A stretch of DNA of 64,000 nt from Ilyomonas sp965214235 (GTDB taxonomy: Bacteria; Bacteroidota; Bacteroidia; Chitinophagales; Chitinophagaceae): contig CBDCBH010000002.1 in NCBI GenBank assembly GCA_965214235.1, positions 310,001 through 374,000 of the forward strand, given 5' to 3'. A model generated the notes under the pieces. It was given only the letters and a program-made list of their open reading frames with translations. It was not told the origin of the DNA and made no database searches. The position numbers and the translations under genes are program-made. Of the stretch, positions 36,064 through 45,518 are shown one piece after another. The number at the start of each line of letters is the position of its first letter. Position 1 is the stretch's first letter.

Positions 36064-36190
36064 GAAGATGCAGGCGTTTTTGGAAAAAGAGAAAGGGGTA
36101 AAGCTAATGAAAAAGAGATTAGCTATAATTGGTTTGTAAAGTGTTCATAACATCTTTATTCAATTCCCTTTCTGTAATCTTCGCCGCTTT

Positions 36191-36478
36191 TTATATCATC
36201 AATTTCTGCATCGCAGGCAAGCTCATTATTACATTCTTTAAAGAAAGCGTATGTGCGCCATCCTCTTTCATTCTTTGCAGTGTGGCTTTAATTTCATCTT
36301 CCTTTATTAAAAGCTGAACGTCAAGTATAGCGCCGCTTCCGCTACTATTTTTCTTTGTAAAAACAAAAATACCTCCACTTCTCGGCTGTTCGTTTTTAGT
36401 AAGATGATAACACCGGACAAACGTATGTACGTTGCCCGATTTTCCTTTTAATTCAATCTTATTATTGAAGTCAGTCAT
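36191..36478 (-). CDS. Hypothetical protein
   Basis: The start at 36478 (MTDFNNKIELKGKSGN) seems more natural than the ATG at 36484. The 95-residue protein appears to be a mixed strand-helix fold with an N-terminal beta part (HTFVRCYHLTKNEQ, GIFVFTKK) and a helical C-terminus. No family recognised. It stands alone between the fucosidase and the SemiSWEET gene. Confidence 0.55.
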   Translation of the reverse strand: MTDFNNKIELKGKSGNVHTFVRCYHLTKNEQPRSGGIFVFTKKNSSGSGAILDVQLLIKEDEIKATLQRMKEDGAHTLSLKNVIMSLPAMQKLMI

Positions 36479-36581
36479 AAACACATTTTACACAAGTAAA
36501 AAAGATGGTTTTCTTTTACTTCAAAATTTATTCAAGCTCAAATTACATTACAAAGGCATGATTTTTATTTACTAAACCAAT

Positions 36582-36854
36582 ATGGAATACTCTGAAATTA
36601 TTGGTCTTGTTGCAGGCATCTTAACATCAGCATCCCAGTTACCACAACTGATAAAAATCATAAAAGAAAAAGAAGCCAAAAACCTTTCATTGGGTATGAT
36701 GATAACGTTGCTGGTTGGCGTAAGTTTATGGATATATTATGGCTTTATGAAGAAGGACACGCCTATAATTGTAACCAATATTTTTTCGGATGCTGTAAAT
36801 GCTGCGTTGCTGTTTTTTAGTATTAAATACAAGAAAAAAGAAGACTTGCTTTGA
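36582..36854 (+). CDS. SemiSWEET sugar transporter
   Basis: The 90-residue protein is a SemiSWEET: three membrane helices forming one half-transporter that dimerises to move sugars. The PQ motif is in TSASQLPQLIKI, followed by KNLSLGMMITLL and SLWIYYGF with the conserved Trp and Tyr, then NIFSDAVNAALLF with the substrate-binding Asn. Length is typical. Confidence 0.94.
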   Translation: MEYSEIIGLVAGILTSASQLPQLIKIIKEKEAKNLSLGMMITLLVGVSLWIYYGFMKKDTPIIVTNIFSDAVNAALLFFSIKYKKKEDLL

Positions 36855-36892
36855 TAGTATTTACAGAATAAATAAATAAACAACTTTTTGTT

Positions 36893-37081
36893 TTACTCAT
36901 TTTTCGTTTCTTTTTTATCGCCTTCTTTTTCAAACGTCTTTTCCGTTCCTTTTATTAACGACGATAAAGGTCCTTCCATGTGTTCCTGCGGGTCGGTGGT
37001 GTTTAAAGTTTCGGCATCAGGTTTCACAGCCGCATCTTCATTGCCTTTTTGTTTGTTTTGTTCGTATTTTTCAGTAGCCAT
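36893..37081 (-). CDS. Small hydrophilic hypothetical protein
   Basis: The start at 37081 (MATEKYEQNKQKGN) is preferred; the upstream ATG at 37123 would add an unrelated hydrophobic stretch. The 62-residue protein is Glu/Lys/Thr-rich and probably disordered, with a conserved-looking DPQEHMEGPLSSLI segment. No function known. Similar small proteins may exist in related genomes, but I cannot confirm this. Confidence 0.5.
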   Translation of the reverse strand: MATEKYEQNKQKGNEDAAVKPDAETLNTTDPQEHMEGPLSSLIKGTEKTFEKEGDKKETKNE

Positions 37082-37187
37082 AATAAGTAATTTTGGTGTG
37101 ATAAATAACAAATCATTTGCCACGATTAAGGAATGAATTTTATAAACAGCAATACAAAATGCAGTTTTATGTTACCAGCAGTTGTAA

Positions 37188-37227
37188 CTCCGGTTAAGCA
37201 TCGTTGTGTCACTCACTTGTACGCCTT
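37188..37227 (+). repeat. Left arm of a 40-bp inverted repeat
   Basis: The 40 bp starting CTCCGGTTAAGCATCGTTG and ending TTGTACGCCTT match the reverse complement of 38431-38470 at 39 of 40 positions; weaker similarity extends a further 10 bp outwards. It lies in the gap downstream of the dipeptidase gene. Confidence 0.9.
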
Positions 37228-37264
37228 GTCAATAATTGAACATTGTATGACGCATGGTTAGCAT

Positions 37265-38347
37265 TTATTTCCATGCATTCCTGATAAACCGCAGCCAATT
37301 GCCATACATAATATTTTCAATGTCGTTATCAGTATAACTTCTTTGCTTTAATAACAAAGGTATCTTTTGCAAATCCGTAATGGTTTCCAAATCATACGGA
37401 CATTGTTCACGCCCGAAAGCGCCATCCAAATCACTACCAATAGCAACATGCAAAGCGTTTCCGGTAAGGTTGCAAATATGGTCAATATGATCAACCACTG
37501 TATTCAAATTACAATTCATTTCTTCCGGTGTTGATGCGCCGCGAACCCAATGTGGCACCAGCATCCAGGCATCTAACGCAACACCAATAACAGCATTTCT
37601 TTCTGCTAATGCCATTATCATTTCATCGCTCAACTGACGGTTATGATTTACCAATGCGCGGCAGTTGTGATGGCTTGCCCACACATTGCCTTTAAATAAA
37701 TTCAGCGCATCCCAAAACGCATCATCGCACAAATGCGTAGCGTCTAAAATCATGTTCAGTCGCTCCATTTCTTTTACTAATTCTTTGCCTTGCGCATTCA
37801 GTTTGCCCTCTGCATCGGTGCCGTTGGCATATCTTCCTTCGCCATAATGTGCAAGCCCAACAGCACGCAAACCATACCCGTAAGCGCGTTCAACATGCTG
37901 CACAGTTATCAACGAATCGGCACCTTCCAAACTTAATAGATAACCAATCGGTTTGTTTTCATTTGGTTCATCGTTCATCCAAATGGAAAGATGTTTTTCT
38001 AAAGATGAATAGTCTTTTATCATTACCATTTCACCTTCATCTTCCATCGCTTTGTACCACGCCAGTTGTCCTCCGGTTTGCGCCCAGGCTTGTTGCGCTG
38101 AAAACCAGCCGGGCAAAGGGTTTGAAGGTGATACATAACGTGCAATTTGTGTTGCTACTATAAGACCGATATTGCCCTTGCGAAGTTCTGGCAGAGATAC
38201 GGTTGCCTTGCCTCTGTCTGGCTTATCGGTCATGTTTTTTTCTCTTTCATTAATAGATGAAACAGGTTGCCGCAAATCGCGGTTCCATTCCATTGCATTC
38301 ATGCTTACATCGAGATGCGCATCAATAATAAAAGGAAATGGTTTCAA
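37265..38347 (-). CDS. Membrane dipeptidase family (M19)
   Basis: The 360-residue protein is an M19 zinc dipeptidase. The metal ligands are visible: His and Asp in DAHLDVS (near the start), Glu in LSLEGADSL, His in ILDATHLCDDAFWDAL, His in WASHHNCRAL, and Asp in GSDLDG. Family members cleave dipeptides, often with a D-amino acid at the C-terminal end. The next genes upstream encode a D-threonine aldolase-type enzyme and RidA, which fits breakdown of D-amino acid-containing compounds. No signal peptide is visible. The gene is flanked on both sides by the 40-bp inverted repeats. Confidence 0.93.
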   Translation of the reverse strand: MKPFPFIIDAHLDVSMNAMEWNRDLRQPVSSINEREKNMTDKPDRGKATVSLPELRKGNIGLIVATQIARYVSPSNPLPGWFSAQQAWAQTGGQLAWYKAMEDEGEMVMIKDYSSLEKHLSIWMNDEPNENKPIGYLLSLEGADSLITVQHVERAYGYGLRAVGLAHYGEGRYANGTDAEGKLNAQGKELVKEMERLNMILDATHLCDDAFWDALNLFKGNVWASHHNCRALVNHNRQLSDEMIMALAERNAVIGVALDAWMLVPHWVRGASTPEEMNCNLNTVVDHIDHICNLTGNALHVAIGSDLDGAFGREQCPYDLETITDLQKIPLLLKQRSYTDNDIENIMYGNWLRFIRNAWK

Positions 38348-38430
38348 GTTGAATTTTGTATTTGTGATGAGATAACAAAAGAGTTTAGTGATGATGGGTT
38401 TTGATGTTTTTATTTAGCTTGATTTTTAAT

Positions 38431-38470
38431 AAGGCGTACAAGTGAGTGACACAACGATGCTCAACCGGAG
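38431..38470 (-). repeat. Right arm of a 40-bp inverted repeat
   Basis: The 40 bp starting AAGGCGTACAAGTGAGTG and ending CAACCGGAG pair with 37188-37227 with one mismatch (38462). It lies in the gap upstream of the dipeptidase gene. The two arms enclose about 1.2 kb containing only that gene. Confidence 0.9.
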
Positions 38471-38545
38471 CGTTGCAGTTTGATACACAAAATTGTATTT
38501 TATATTCTTTGTTTTCATTTCATTTTTCACCGCTCACTGTTCACT

Positions 38546-39649
38546 TCAAATGTTGATGCTTCTATCCCGTGCAACTACTTTCCAACTGTCAACAATCGTG
38601 TTATTTTTTACCACATAAGCTTTATCGTACAAGGCTACAGTGGGGCAAATATGAACGGGAACACCATACATCACATCGCCTGTTTGATAAGAGTGATTGA
38701 GAGGCACTTTTAGCACCAGATGTTCTTCACTTTGTGATACCGGAACCGCATCGGGTGCATTTAAAAAATTAACGCGTGGCAATGGGTTTTCGGCAGCAAC
38801 CGATTTATGGCCAAGGTCAACACAAATTGTTTCTTCATCAATGATAGAAATTACTCTTGACACTAACAAAGCCGCATATAAAAACGGTTCATCGGGCAAG
38901 GAATGATGATAGCCCCAATCCCAAAAAACAAACGTTCCGGGGCTGCATTCCTCATCCTTTTTTTGTGCATGAACGGGAAAGGTAGGCGTGCCACCTGCAA
39001 TAATTTTTATAGGATGATTGAATAGCTGCAAGGCTTGCCTGTAAAGCGTTTCAACGTTTGCAAAAGCGGCATCGCTTTTTTGTTTTCGAAGTATAAAATC
39101 GCTATCCCTTATATGACCATCATAAGCATGTAAACCTTCAAAATGAAGTGATGACAATCCGTTTATCAATTGAATGAGCGGAAAGGCTTTGTCTGCTCCG
39201 ATGCCGGTTCGGTTCATGCCAACATTTATATCTATAAACACCGATAACACAATATTGTTTTGATGACAAATATCAGCAAGCTGACGCGCAATTTTTTCAT
39301 CATTCACCAGGCATGAAAAATGAGTTTGCGGGTATGTTTTTATCAATAAAAACAAACGTTGTATTTTGGGACCCACAGGTTGGTAAGCGAGCAGCACATC
39401 GGGCGCTTTTATCATTGCTAACATTTCAGCTTCAGCAATTGTGGCGCATTTAAATTTGGAGATGCCGGCAGCCATCATCATAGCGCACACTTCAGCTATT
39501 TTATTGGTTTTTACATGCGGCCGCAAACGGTTTACATCGCCTGCTATTTCTTTTGCCATGGCAATGTTTTTTTCTATTCGTTCCGGATAAATCACCAACG
39601 CCGGCGAATCGTATTCATCAATGTTATTTATGAAAAACCAATCATCCAT
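38546..39649 (-). CDS. D-threonine aldolase-type PLP enzyme
   Basis: The 367-residue protein belongs to the D-TA/DSD1 family of fold-type III PLP enzymes. The PLP Lys is in RLRPHVKTNKIAEV (about residue 50), and the alanine racemase-like barrel follows (GISKFKCATIAEAEML, IDINVGMNRTGI, LHAYDGHI, IKIIAGGTPTFP). The C-terminal domain contains the expected His and Cys metal ligands (VPVHICPTVALYDKAYV). It cleaves D-3-hydroxyamino acids or dehydrates D-serine. It lies in a cluster with a dipeptidase and RidA. Confidence 0.92.
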   Translation of the reverse strand: MDDWFFINNIDEYDSPALVIYPERIEKNIAMAKEIAGDVNRLRPHVKTNKIAEVCAMMMAAGISKFKCATIAEAEMLAMIKAPDVLLAYQPVGPKIQRLFLLIKTYPQTHFSCLVNDEKIARQLADICHQNNIVLSVFIDINVGMNRTGIGADKAFPLIQLINGLSSLHFEGLHAYDGHIRDSDFILRKQKSDAAFANVETLYRQALQLFNHPIKIIAGGTPTFPVHAQKKDEECSPGTFVFWDWGYHHSLPDEPFLYAALLVSRVISIIDEETICVDLGHKSVAAENPLPRVNFLNAPDAVPVSQSEEHLVLKVPLNHSYQTGDVMYGVPVHICPTVALYDKAYVVKNNTIVDSWKVVARDRSINI

Positions 39650-39707
39650 AAATCAATTTTAGAATTTCAAATCTGCTTTTTAAAAAAAACAATAAAAAAT
39701 AAATTCT

Positions 39708-40181
39708 TTATACCAACTCAAACATTGCTTCAATTTCAACCGGAATGTTTTCGGGCAACGTGCCAACACCGATGGCGCTGCGCACACCAATGCCGTTATC
39801 ATTTCCCCAAACAGATGCAAACAACTCACTGCAACCGTTGATAACATAAGGATGTTGTAAAAAATCGGGTGTGCCATTTACCATGCCCAATACTTTTATT
39901 ACCCGCTTTATTTTATTGAACGAGCCCAGGTTTGCGCGAATGGTAGAGAGGATTGTTAAGCCTACTTGTTGTGCCGCCTGCTTGGCTGCATCTTTGTCCA
40001 TAGTTTCACCAACACGACCGATGATAAGGCTACCATCTGACTTCACCGGACCATGACCGGATACATACAAATGTTTACCATCCTGCAGGCAAGGTTTGTA
40101 AACGCCTTTTGGCGACGGTGCAGGTGGTAAAATAAAACCCAATGTTTCAAATTGTGCATCGGCATCATGTTGTGGTATCAT
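39708..40181 (-). CDS. RidA family protein
   Basis: The start at 40181 (MIPQHDADAQFETLGFIL) is used; an upstream start at 40265 would add a hydrophobic extension foreign to the family. The 157-residue protein matches the YjgF/YER057c/UK114 family, with HLYVSGHGPV, GLTILSTIRANLGS, IKRVIKVLGMVNG and the Arg in VRSAIGVGTLPENIPVEIEA. RidA hydrolyses reactive enamines/imines released by PLP enzymes, so its place beside the D-threonine aldolase-type enzyme makes sense. Confidence 0.92.
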   Translation of the reverse strand: MIPQHDADAQFETLGFILPPAPSPKGVYKPCLQDGKHLYVSGHGPVKSDGSLIIGRVGETMDKDAAKQAAQQVGLTILSTIRANLGSFNKIKRVIKVLGMVNGTPDFLQHPYVINGCSELFASVWGNDNGIGVRSAIGVGTLPENIPVEIEAMFELV

Positions 40182-40300
40182 GGTTTTCTGTTTGGTTAAA
40201 TAGATGAAAAATTGCTTTAAAAATAGTTTGGCAAACGAGCAGATAAATGTACGCGCAATTAGCAAGCAATGAAAAGGAACTTATATTTTGATGGTGTTGG

Positions 40301-42448
40301 TTACTGCACATCTTTCACGCAACGAAAGCCAATGGTTCCTGCTCTGTCAATTCCCGGTGCCAGCAACAAATACTTGCCATGCTGTTGTAGTTTTTGCGCT
40401 TGTGGAAAATACCATTCCGATGTTTGCGCATGATAATAGCTGCCGCCTTTTACAATGGCTGATCGCGTGTGATCATCGTTGTATTCGTCCGTCCACTGCC
40501 ACACATTGCCCACCAAATCTTTAACGCCAAACGGGCTGGCTCCTTTGGCATAAGCCGTAACCAAAGTTGGCTCACGCATGAGGCGGTTGGTGTCAGCCGG
40601 CGGTATCATAGTGCTGTCATAATTGTTGCCCCAGGGATAGGTTCTGTTATCCATGCCTTGTGCAGCATATTGCCATTCCCATTCGTGCGGCAATCGCTTG
40701 CCGGCCCAGGCAGCATAAGCGCGCGCATCTTCTAATGAAATCCAGGTTACAGGCTTATCGTCCCAGCCGGCTGGATACTTGTTGTTTGTCCAGTCTTTTA
40801 AAAAGTTGTAATCATCTTTTGGATGATAATGAGTAGCATTTAAAAACTGCCTGAATTGCTTGTTGGTAACAGGGTATTCATCTATATAAAACAAAGGAAT
40901 ATTCATGGTGTGTGTATGCGAACGTTGCGGATGATTTTCCCACGGATATTGCACACCCACCGCAGTAGGCAATTCATTGCCTTCTATCATCACGCCTTCT
41001 GTTGAAAACGTATAGTTGTTAGTTGCCGGAATCAGTATCATGGTTTCCGGTTTTTTAACAGCAGGCTTTGTTTTTACAATGGCTATAAGCCTTTGTGGCA
41101 ATGGCTTCCAGACGCTTGAGTAAGATTGCAAAGAGTGTTTGGCAAAGGTTTTCATTTGCTGTAAAAAAGAACCGAATGCAGGATTTGTTTTTGTATCTTC
41201 TGTTACCAGCAACGCACTAAAGCCATTGCCTTCTATATTGAAAAAAAGCGTGGCTTTGCTACCATTACAAACGGGCTTTAATTCAATGCCATTCCAAATA
41301 TCGTAATAGTGGCAAAACGGCTTATAGTTCAATGTAATTTGCGCGCCGTTTTTGTTTGTGTTGTCCCTGTTCACAAACGTATAAACGATTGCTTTTTTAT
41401 CAGGAAATTCAGAAGCAAACACGCCGCTTTGTAACACTTTACTGTGCGGCTCCCAGCCTGCATTGCTCCAAGCATCCGGAAACTGTTTATAAATAGTTTT
41501 GATGCGCTTAATAGCGTTGGCATACCGCGCAGGAATTTCGTTCCAGATGCCCCAAACATTTTCCCATGAATTGTAACCAACGCCGTTAAAAAATGCGTAT
41601 TGTAAATCATCGGTTTTATCAATCGCCCACCGGTCGGTAATGTGAACCTGATGTCGCGGCTCCAGCCATTTGTAAAGGCTTACAGCGGGCACATAATTAA
41701 ATCGCTGTGTATCCCAGCTTATCCAATAATAACCCCAGCTCAATACATTCCATTCCAGCATTTTCAAATCCGATACATTCAGTTCCGGCTGCCATGCCAA
41801 CGGATAATTGAGCTCATCGCAAGCCTGTTTAAAACTTTCTGTTACGCCATTCATCGTGTCGCCGTTCATGCCATCCGCGCCTAAGTCTTTCATTTCTTTT
41901 ACCAGCGCCAAAGCCATCGCTTCATCTATCGGCCGTGTGCCATGGTCCCAAATCATAATCGGGAAAAAAACCTTCACACCGCGCCGGTGAAAATCGCGTA
42001 TCATTTGCTTAATTGCTTCTTTGCCACCGGGCATGGCAGCCACTAAATCAAACTGGTTTCTATTGTCAACACCAATATTCGGATAAGTAGGCCAAATCAA
42101 TACTGCATCAATACCGCCATAGCGTTTTATTAAATCGTTCAAATACTTGTCTACCGTGTATTTGCCGCTAACGGCATCAAAAAAATAACGGTCGTGCGCC
42201 ATCATCTGCACATAAGCAAAAGCGGCTTTCATCCACGCAAATTGAGGGCGTTTGTATGCGTCATCATGATAATTTATTTTTTGTTTTTCTGCTCCGCGAT
42301 ATTGTTTCAATGTGTCCAGCCATTTATCTCTTTCTGTTTGGTTAAAAGGTGGTGCAATTAACTCGCCCAATGCGCCTTGCAATCGAATTTGCTGCGCTGA
42401 AAGATTGATAAAAAATGCAGTAAAAGAAAAAATGAAAATGACTTTCAT
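40301..42448 (-). CDS. Glycoside hydrolase-like domain fused to a formylglycine-generating-type (SUMF1) domain
   Basis: The 715-residue protein has a signal peptide (about residues 1-19). Residues about 25-390 form a TIM-barrel-like domain with acidic residues in LGADGMNGDTMNGV and QPELNVSDLKMLEWN, similar in style to glycoside hydrolases of unknown type. Residues about 469-715 are a SUMF1/FGE-sulfatase domain (YIDEYPVTNKQFRQFLN, GKRLPHEWEWQYAAQG, YPWGNN, GNVWQWTDE, GGSYYH, IGFRCV). The SUMF1 fold here may bind sugar rather than make formylglycine; the two Cys of active FGE are not seen. The fusion is unusual. Confidence 0.75.
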   Translation of the reverse strand: MKVIFIFSFTAFFINLSAQQIRLQGALGELIAPPFNQTERDKWLDTLKQYRGAEKQKINYHDDAYKRPQFAWMKAAFAYVQMMAHDRYFFDAVSGKYTVDKYLNDLIKRYGGIDAVLIWPTYPNIGVDNRNQFDLVAAMPGGKEAIKQMIRDFHRRGVKVFFPIMIWDHGTRPIDEAMALALVKEMKDLGADGMNGDTMNGVTESFKQACDELNYPLAWQPELNVSDLKMLEWNVLSWGYYWISWDTQRFNYVPAVSLYKWLEPRHQVHITDRWAIDKTDDLQYAFFNGVGYNSWENVWGIWNEIPARYANAIKRIKTIYKQFPDAWSNAGWEPHSKVLQSGVFASEFPDKKAIVYTFVNRDNTNKNGAQITLNYKPFCHYYDIWNGIELKPVCNGSKATLFFNIEGNGFSALLVTEDTKTNPAFGSFLQQMKTFAKHSLQSYSSVWKPLPQRLIAIVKTKPAVKKPETMILIPATNNYTFSTEGVMIEGNELPTAVGVQYPWENHPQRSHTHTMNIPLFYIDEYPVTNKQFRQFLNATHYHPKDDYNFLKDWTNNKYPAGWDDKPVTWISLEDARAYAAWAGKRLPHEWEWQYAAQGMDNRTYPWGNNYDSTMIPPADTNRLMREPTLVTAYAKGASPFGVKDLVGNVWQWTDEYNDDHTRSAIVKGGSYYHAQTSEWYFPQAQKLQQHGKYLLLAPGIDRAGTIGFRCVKDVQ

Positions 42449-42538
42449 GTATGTATGATTTCACATGATTGTAAAGATTAGCTTTTTAAATAGAAGACGT
42501 TTTTTTCTTATTGGCAAGCACCTTATCAAAAGCAAAAT

Positions 42539-43393
42539 TTATTGATTTACGCCTGCTTCCCAGCCTGTTTCTTTTAATGCAGGATCATTTTCTTTTTTCA
42601 AAAAATCGGCTTCTGATAACGAAGCGGCATCCCAGTTTACAATCGCTTCATCAGGCACTATATCAACTGGTGTATGCCATGAAGTGGATGTTTCGTTATA
42701 TGCCAGATTCGATTGCAAGCTATAGCATGAAATCAGCGACCAGCGCGGGTTTTCGGATAAGTTGGCTTCGGAACGATGCAATGTATTGGGATGAAAAAAG
42801 AGCGCATCGCCAGCTTCTATTTCGGTATAAATTAAATTCATTGTTTTTAATGCATTGTTCACCATTGTTATGTCGGCGCCTACTTGCTCACCGGCGAAAC
42901 CATGGTTCACCCTTCCCATTTTGTGCGAGCCTTCAATCACCTGCAAACAACCGTTTTCTTTATTAGCAGGTGTTAAAGCAATCATCACGCTAATCAGTTC
43001 ATCAGGAAACATAAACTGGTTTTTGTACCAGTAGCCATAATCCTGGTGCCATTCCCAGGCGCCGCCAACGCGAGGTTCTTTTTGCATCAGCTTGGAATGA
43101 AAATGACAAACCGCTGCTTTATCGCCCAACAACTGCTGTACGGCGCTTATCATTTTTTCGCTACGCGTTAAATAACCAAACACATCTTTGCCTGGTGTAA
43201 ACCATAAGGATAGCTTTGTTTTTTTTCCGGTTTGATCATTTAAATCAAGCGCATTTTTTTTCATGGCATCATCCTGCAAAGCGGTGTTATAAAGCTTGTC
43301 GGTTTCCTGTTGTGTACAAAATTGTTTAACTACAACATAGCCCAGATTGTGATACGAATTGATTTGTTCAGGAGATAAAATGGATGACAGCAT
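42539..43393 (-). CDS. Phytanoyl-CoA dioxygenase family protein
   Basis: The 284-residue protein is a 2-oxoglutarate/Fe(II) oxygenase of the PhyH family. The iron ligands are in AWEWHQDYGYWYKN (His-x-Asp) and FFHPNTLHRSEANLSENPR (His), with an Arg for 2-oxoglutarate nearby. The substrate is unknown; bacterial PhyH proteins hydroxylate small molecules such as ectoine or phosphonates. It lies in the catabolic cluster next to the FAD oxidoreductase, so a joint oxidation pathway is plausible. Confidence 0.9.
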   Translation of the reverse strand: MLSSILSPEQINSYHNLGYVVVKQFCTQQETDKLYNTALQDDAMKKNALDLNDQTGKKTKLSLWFTPGKDVFGYLTRSEKMISAVQQLLGDKAAVCHFHSKLMQKEPRVGGAWEWHQDYGYWYKNQFMFPDELISVMIALTPANKENGCLQVIEGSHKMGRVNHGFAGEQVGADITMVNNALKTMNLIYTEIEAGDALFFHPNTLHRSEANLSENPRWSLISCYSLQSNLAYNETSTSWHTPVDIVPDEAIVNWDAASLSEADFLKKENDPALKETGWEAGVNQ

Positions 43394-43479
43394 ATCGTTT
43401 GTTTTTGTTACAGCGAAGTTGATACTATTTTATAACGTTGCCTATATTTTGTCTTTCTATTAATTATGCATTCCAACCG

Positions 43480-45465
43480 TTACCTCTTTTTTCTTTTAGG
43501 CACAAACAATACTGCGTCGGCAACTACATTTTTATTTGTGTTGTTTGATGTGGCGATAACAATGGATGATTGATTGCCTTTTTCAAAATATTCATCATTA
43601 ACAAACACCCATTCGCCGCTGGTTTGCCCTTCAATGCTTTTCGGCTGCTTTATAAAAACAGGTTTTGTTTTACTGCCTTTTTGAATCATGATGTTTTCTC
43701 CGTTTGCAGTGCTGTCGGTCACCGGTAAATACATATACAACTGATAAGTTCCGGCAGTTATAATATCCGGAGTAAACGTTACAGATTGTGGTATTTTAGA
43801 CAGCGTTGACAAAAGGAAAGAAGCGCCATAGCCACCGCTGACTTTTCTTTGCCAATCGCCTTTTATTATTACGTGCAAACTATCATCGTTGTCAACTATA
43901 ATTTCTGGCGTACTATCATCAGCCAACGGTTTTTGTAAAAGGGTTTGTTGTAGCTTTTTTACCGGTACCTGCTGCACACTTTGGTTCGCATCAATCGCAA
44001 TGCAGGCAGCCGTTGCGCACGATTGTGCAAGCACCATAAACACAGGCTCCATACGGATGGAACCGTAAGCAATATGACTGGCGCTTAAACAAACCGGCAC
44101 ATACAAATTTTTGCAGTCAGCCGCTTTTGGTATGAGCGCACGATAAGAAACCGGGTACGGGCCAAAGCCACCTTTCTGTACATCGCCTTCATTCTTAACC
44201 ATCCCATGTTTTACTAACCTCTCGCAGTTGTGCGAGTCCATAGTGTAAGCTGCCAAACCCACACCATCACTCACTTTCAGCCTGCCTTCGCAGTTGGCTT
44301 GTGTCATTACATAATCGCCTGTCATGCGCCGGCTTTCGCGAATGTAAAGCTGTGGGCTGAAGTGTTCGTTATCTTGAAATTCATCCCGCGGATAACCCCA
44401 TTGCTGCATTTCATCACGCAAAGGTTTGGGCACTCTTGCGTCGTTACCAATAAACCATAGTAAACCTTTTGTGTATGTTTCATGTTTTTGAACGATGCGT
44501 TTTCTTTCGTCATAGTCTGCATCCGGATAGTTATAATTTTCGCCGATCATATCGGTTGAAAAACCGCCGCGATTGTTAATGTCTGTCTTATCGTTTGGCA
44601 TCATGCCAAAGAAAAAATAATCGTTCAAAGTGGTTTTATTTGGTTGCGCTTTCATTAAACGCAACAACAGTTCATACCACGTGGAATCGTAACCTGCGGG
44701 TTTTGTTATTGCTATTTTATTTTTTGAATTGTTGGTTAAGCAAATGCGATAATTATAAGCCTGAATTTGTTGGTTTCCGGTTCCGTTTGGCAACAGTTTA
44801 TTATTAGTGATTCCCCAGAGTAAACCGCTCGTTGAATCGCCTTCTTTTTTATAAGGGTCAATACCATCGGGAAACTGGTGTTTATCTAACAACTGCACTC
44901 CATTCCAGGTTTCATTGTATGTGCTGTTGTCTTCTCTTCCGGTTGTATAGGATACACCTGCCCGTGCCATTAAATCGCCTTCGTAACTGCAATCAATAAA
45001 TATTTTTGCAGTGATGGTTTTCTTTTCTTTTGCAGAGGTGCGATTGCTGTTTTCTAACACAATATTTTTTATCCAGCCGTTTGTTTTTGCCGATTTTATA
45101 ACACGGTATTGATACATTACAGGAACATGAGCCTCTTTTATATAATCATTAAAAATTGCTTCGGCAACATGCGGCTCGAATATCCATTGTTCAAACTTTC
45201 CATAACGCCTGCCCATGCGCCTGTAAAAATTTAGTGCTAAGCCTGTAATGGCATATTTGTTACCAATGTCTGTATAGCCTAAACCGCCGGAAGTGAGGCC
45301 GCCCAGGTGTTTGCCAGGCTCTATCAAAATTACTTTCTTGCCCATTTTAGCAACGGTGTAAGCCGCTATCACGCCGGCAGATGTGCCGCCGTACACACAT
45401 ACATCATACTGTGCTGAAGCTTGTAATGAAGCCAAAAGAAGAACAATGATAGCAAGTGTTTTCAT
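43480..45465 (-). CDS. Secreted FAD-dependent oxidoreductase with golvesin-like C-terminal domain
   Basis: The start at 45465 (MKTLAIIVLLLASLQASAQ) gives a clean signal peptide; the longer frame would not. The 661-residue protein begins with an FAD Rossmann motif (VCVYGGTSAGVIAAYTVAKMG), then LIEPGKHLGGLTSGGLGYTD and IFIDCSYEGDLMARAGV, typical of the FAD-oxidoreductase family PF12831. The last about 120 residues (GDWQRKVSGGYGASFL... GTYQLYMYLPV... ADAVLFVP) resemble the golvesin/xanthan-lyase-type C-terminal domain. It probably acts on carbohydrate-related compounds outside the cytoplasm. Confidence 0.85.
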   Translation of the reverse strand: MKTLAIIVLLLASLQASAQYDVCVYGGTSAGVIAAYTVAKMGKKVILIEPGKHLGGLTSGGLGYTDIGNKYAITGLALNFYRRMGRRYGKFEQWIFEPHVAEAIFNDYIKEAHVPVMYQYRVIKSAKTNGWIKNIVLENSNRTSAKEKKTITAKIFIDCSYEGDLMARAGVSYTTGREDNSTYNETWNGVQLLDKHQFPDGIDPYKKEGDSTSGLLWGITNNKLLPNGTGNQQIQAYNYRICLTNNSKNKIAITKPAGYDSTWYELLLRLMKAQPNKTTLNDYFFFGMMPNDKTDINNRGGFSTDMIGENYNYPDADYDERKRIVQKHETYTKGLLWFIGNDARVPKPLRDEMQQWGYPRDEFQDNEHFSPQLYIRESRRMTGDYVMTQANCEGRLKVSDGVGLAAYTMDSHNCERLVKHGMVKNEGDVQKGGFGPYPVSYRALIPKAADCKNLYVPVCLSASHIAYGSIRMEPVFMVLAQSCATAACIAIDANQSVQQVPVKKLQQTLLQKPLADDSTPEIIVDNDDSLHVIIKGDWQRKVSGGYGASFLLSTLSKIPQSVTFTPDIITAGTYQLYMYLPVTDSTANGENIMIQKGSKTKPVFIKQPKSIEGQTSGEWVFVNDEYFEKGNQSSIVIATSNNTNKNVVADAVLFVPKRKKR

Positions 45466-45518
45466 AAAATAAGTGCCGGCAAGTAGGAGAAAATATATAA
45501 TAACAAACAGATGAATTT

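Noticed and set aside
37188..38470. Insertion sequence bounded by the 40-bp inverted repeats
   Set aside because: The enclosed gene is a complete M19 dipeptidase, not a transposase, and no target duplication was seen outside the arms.
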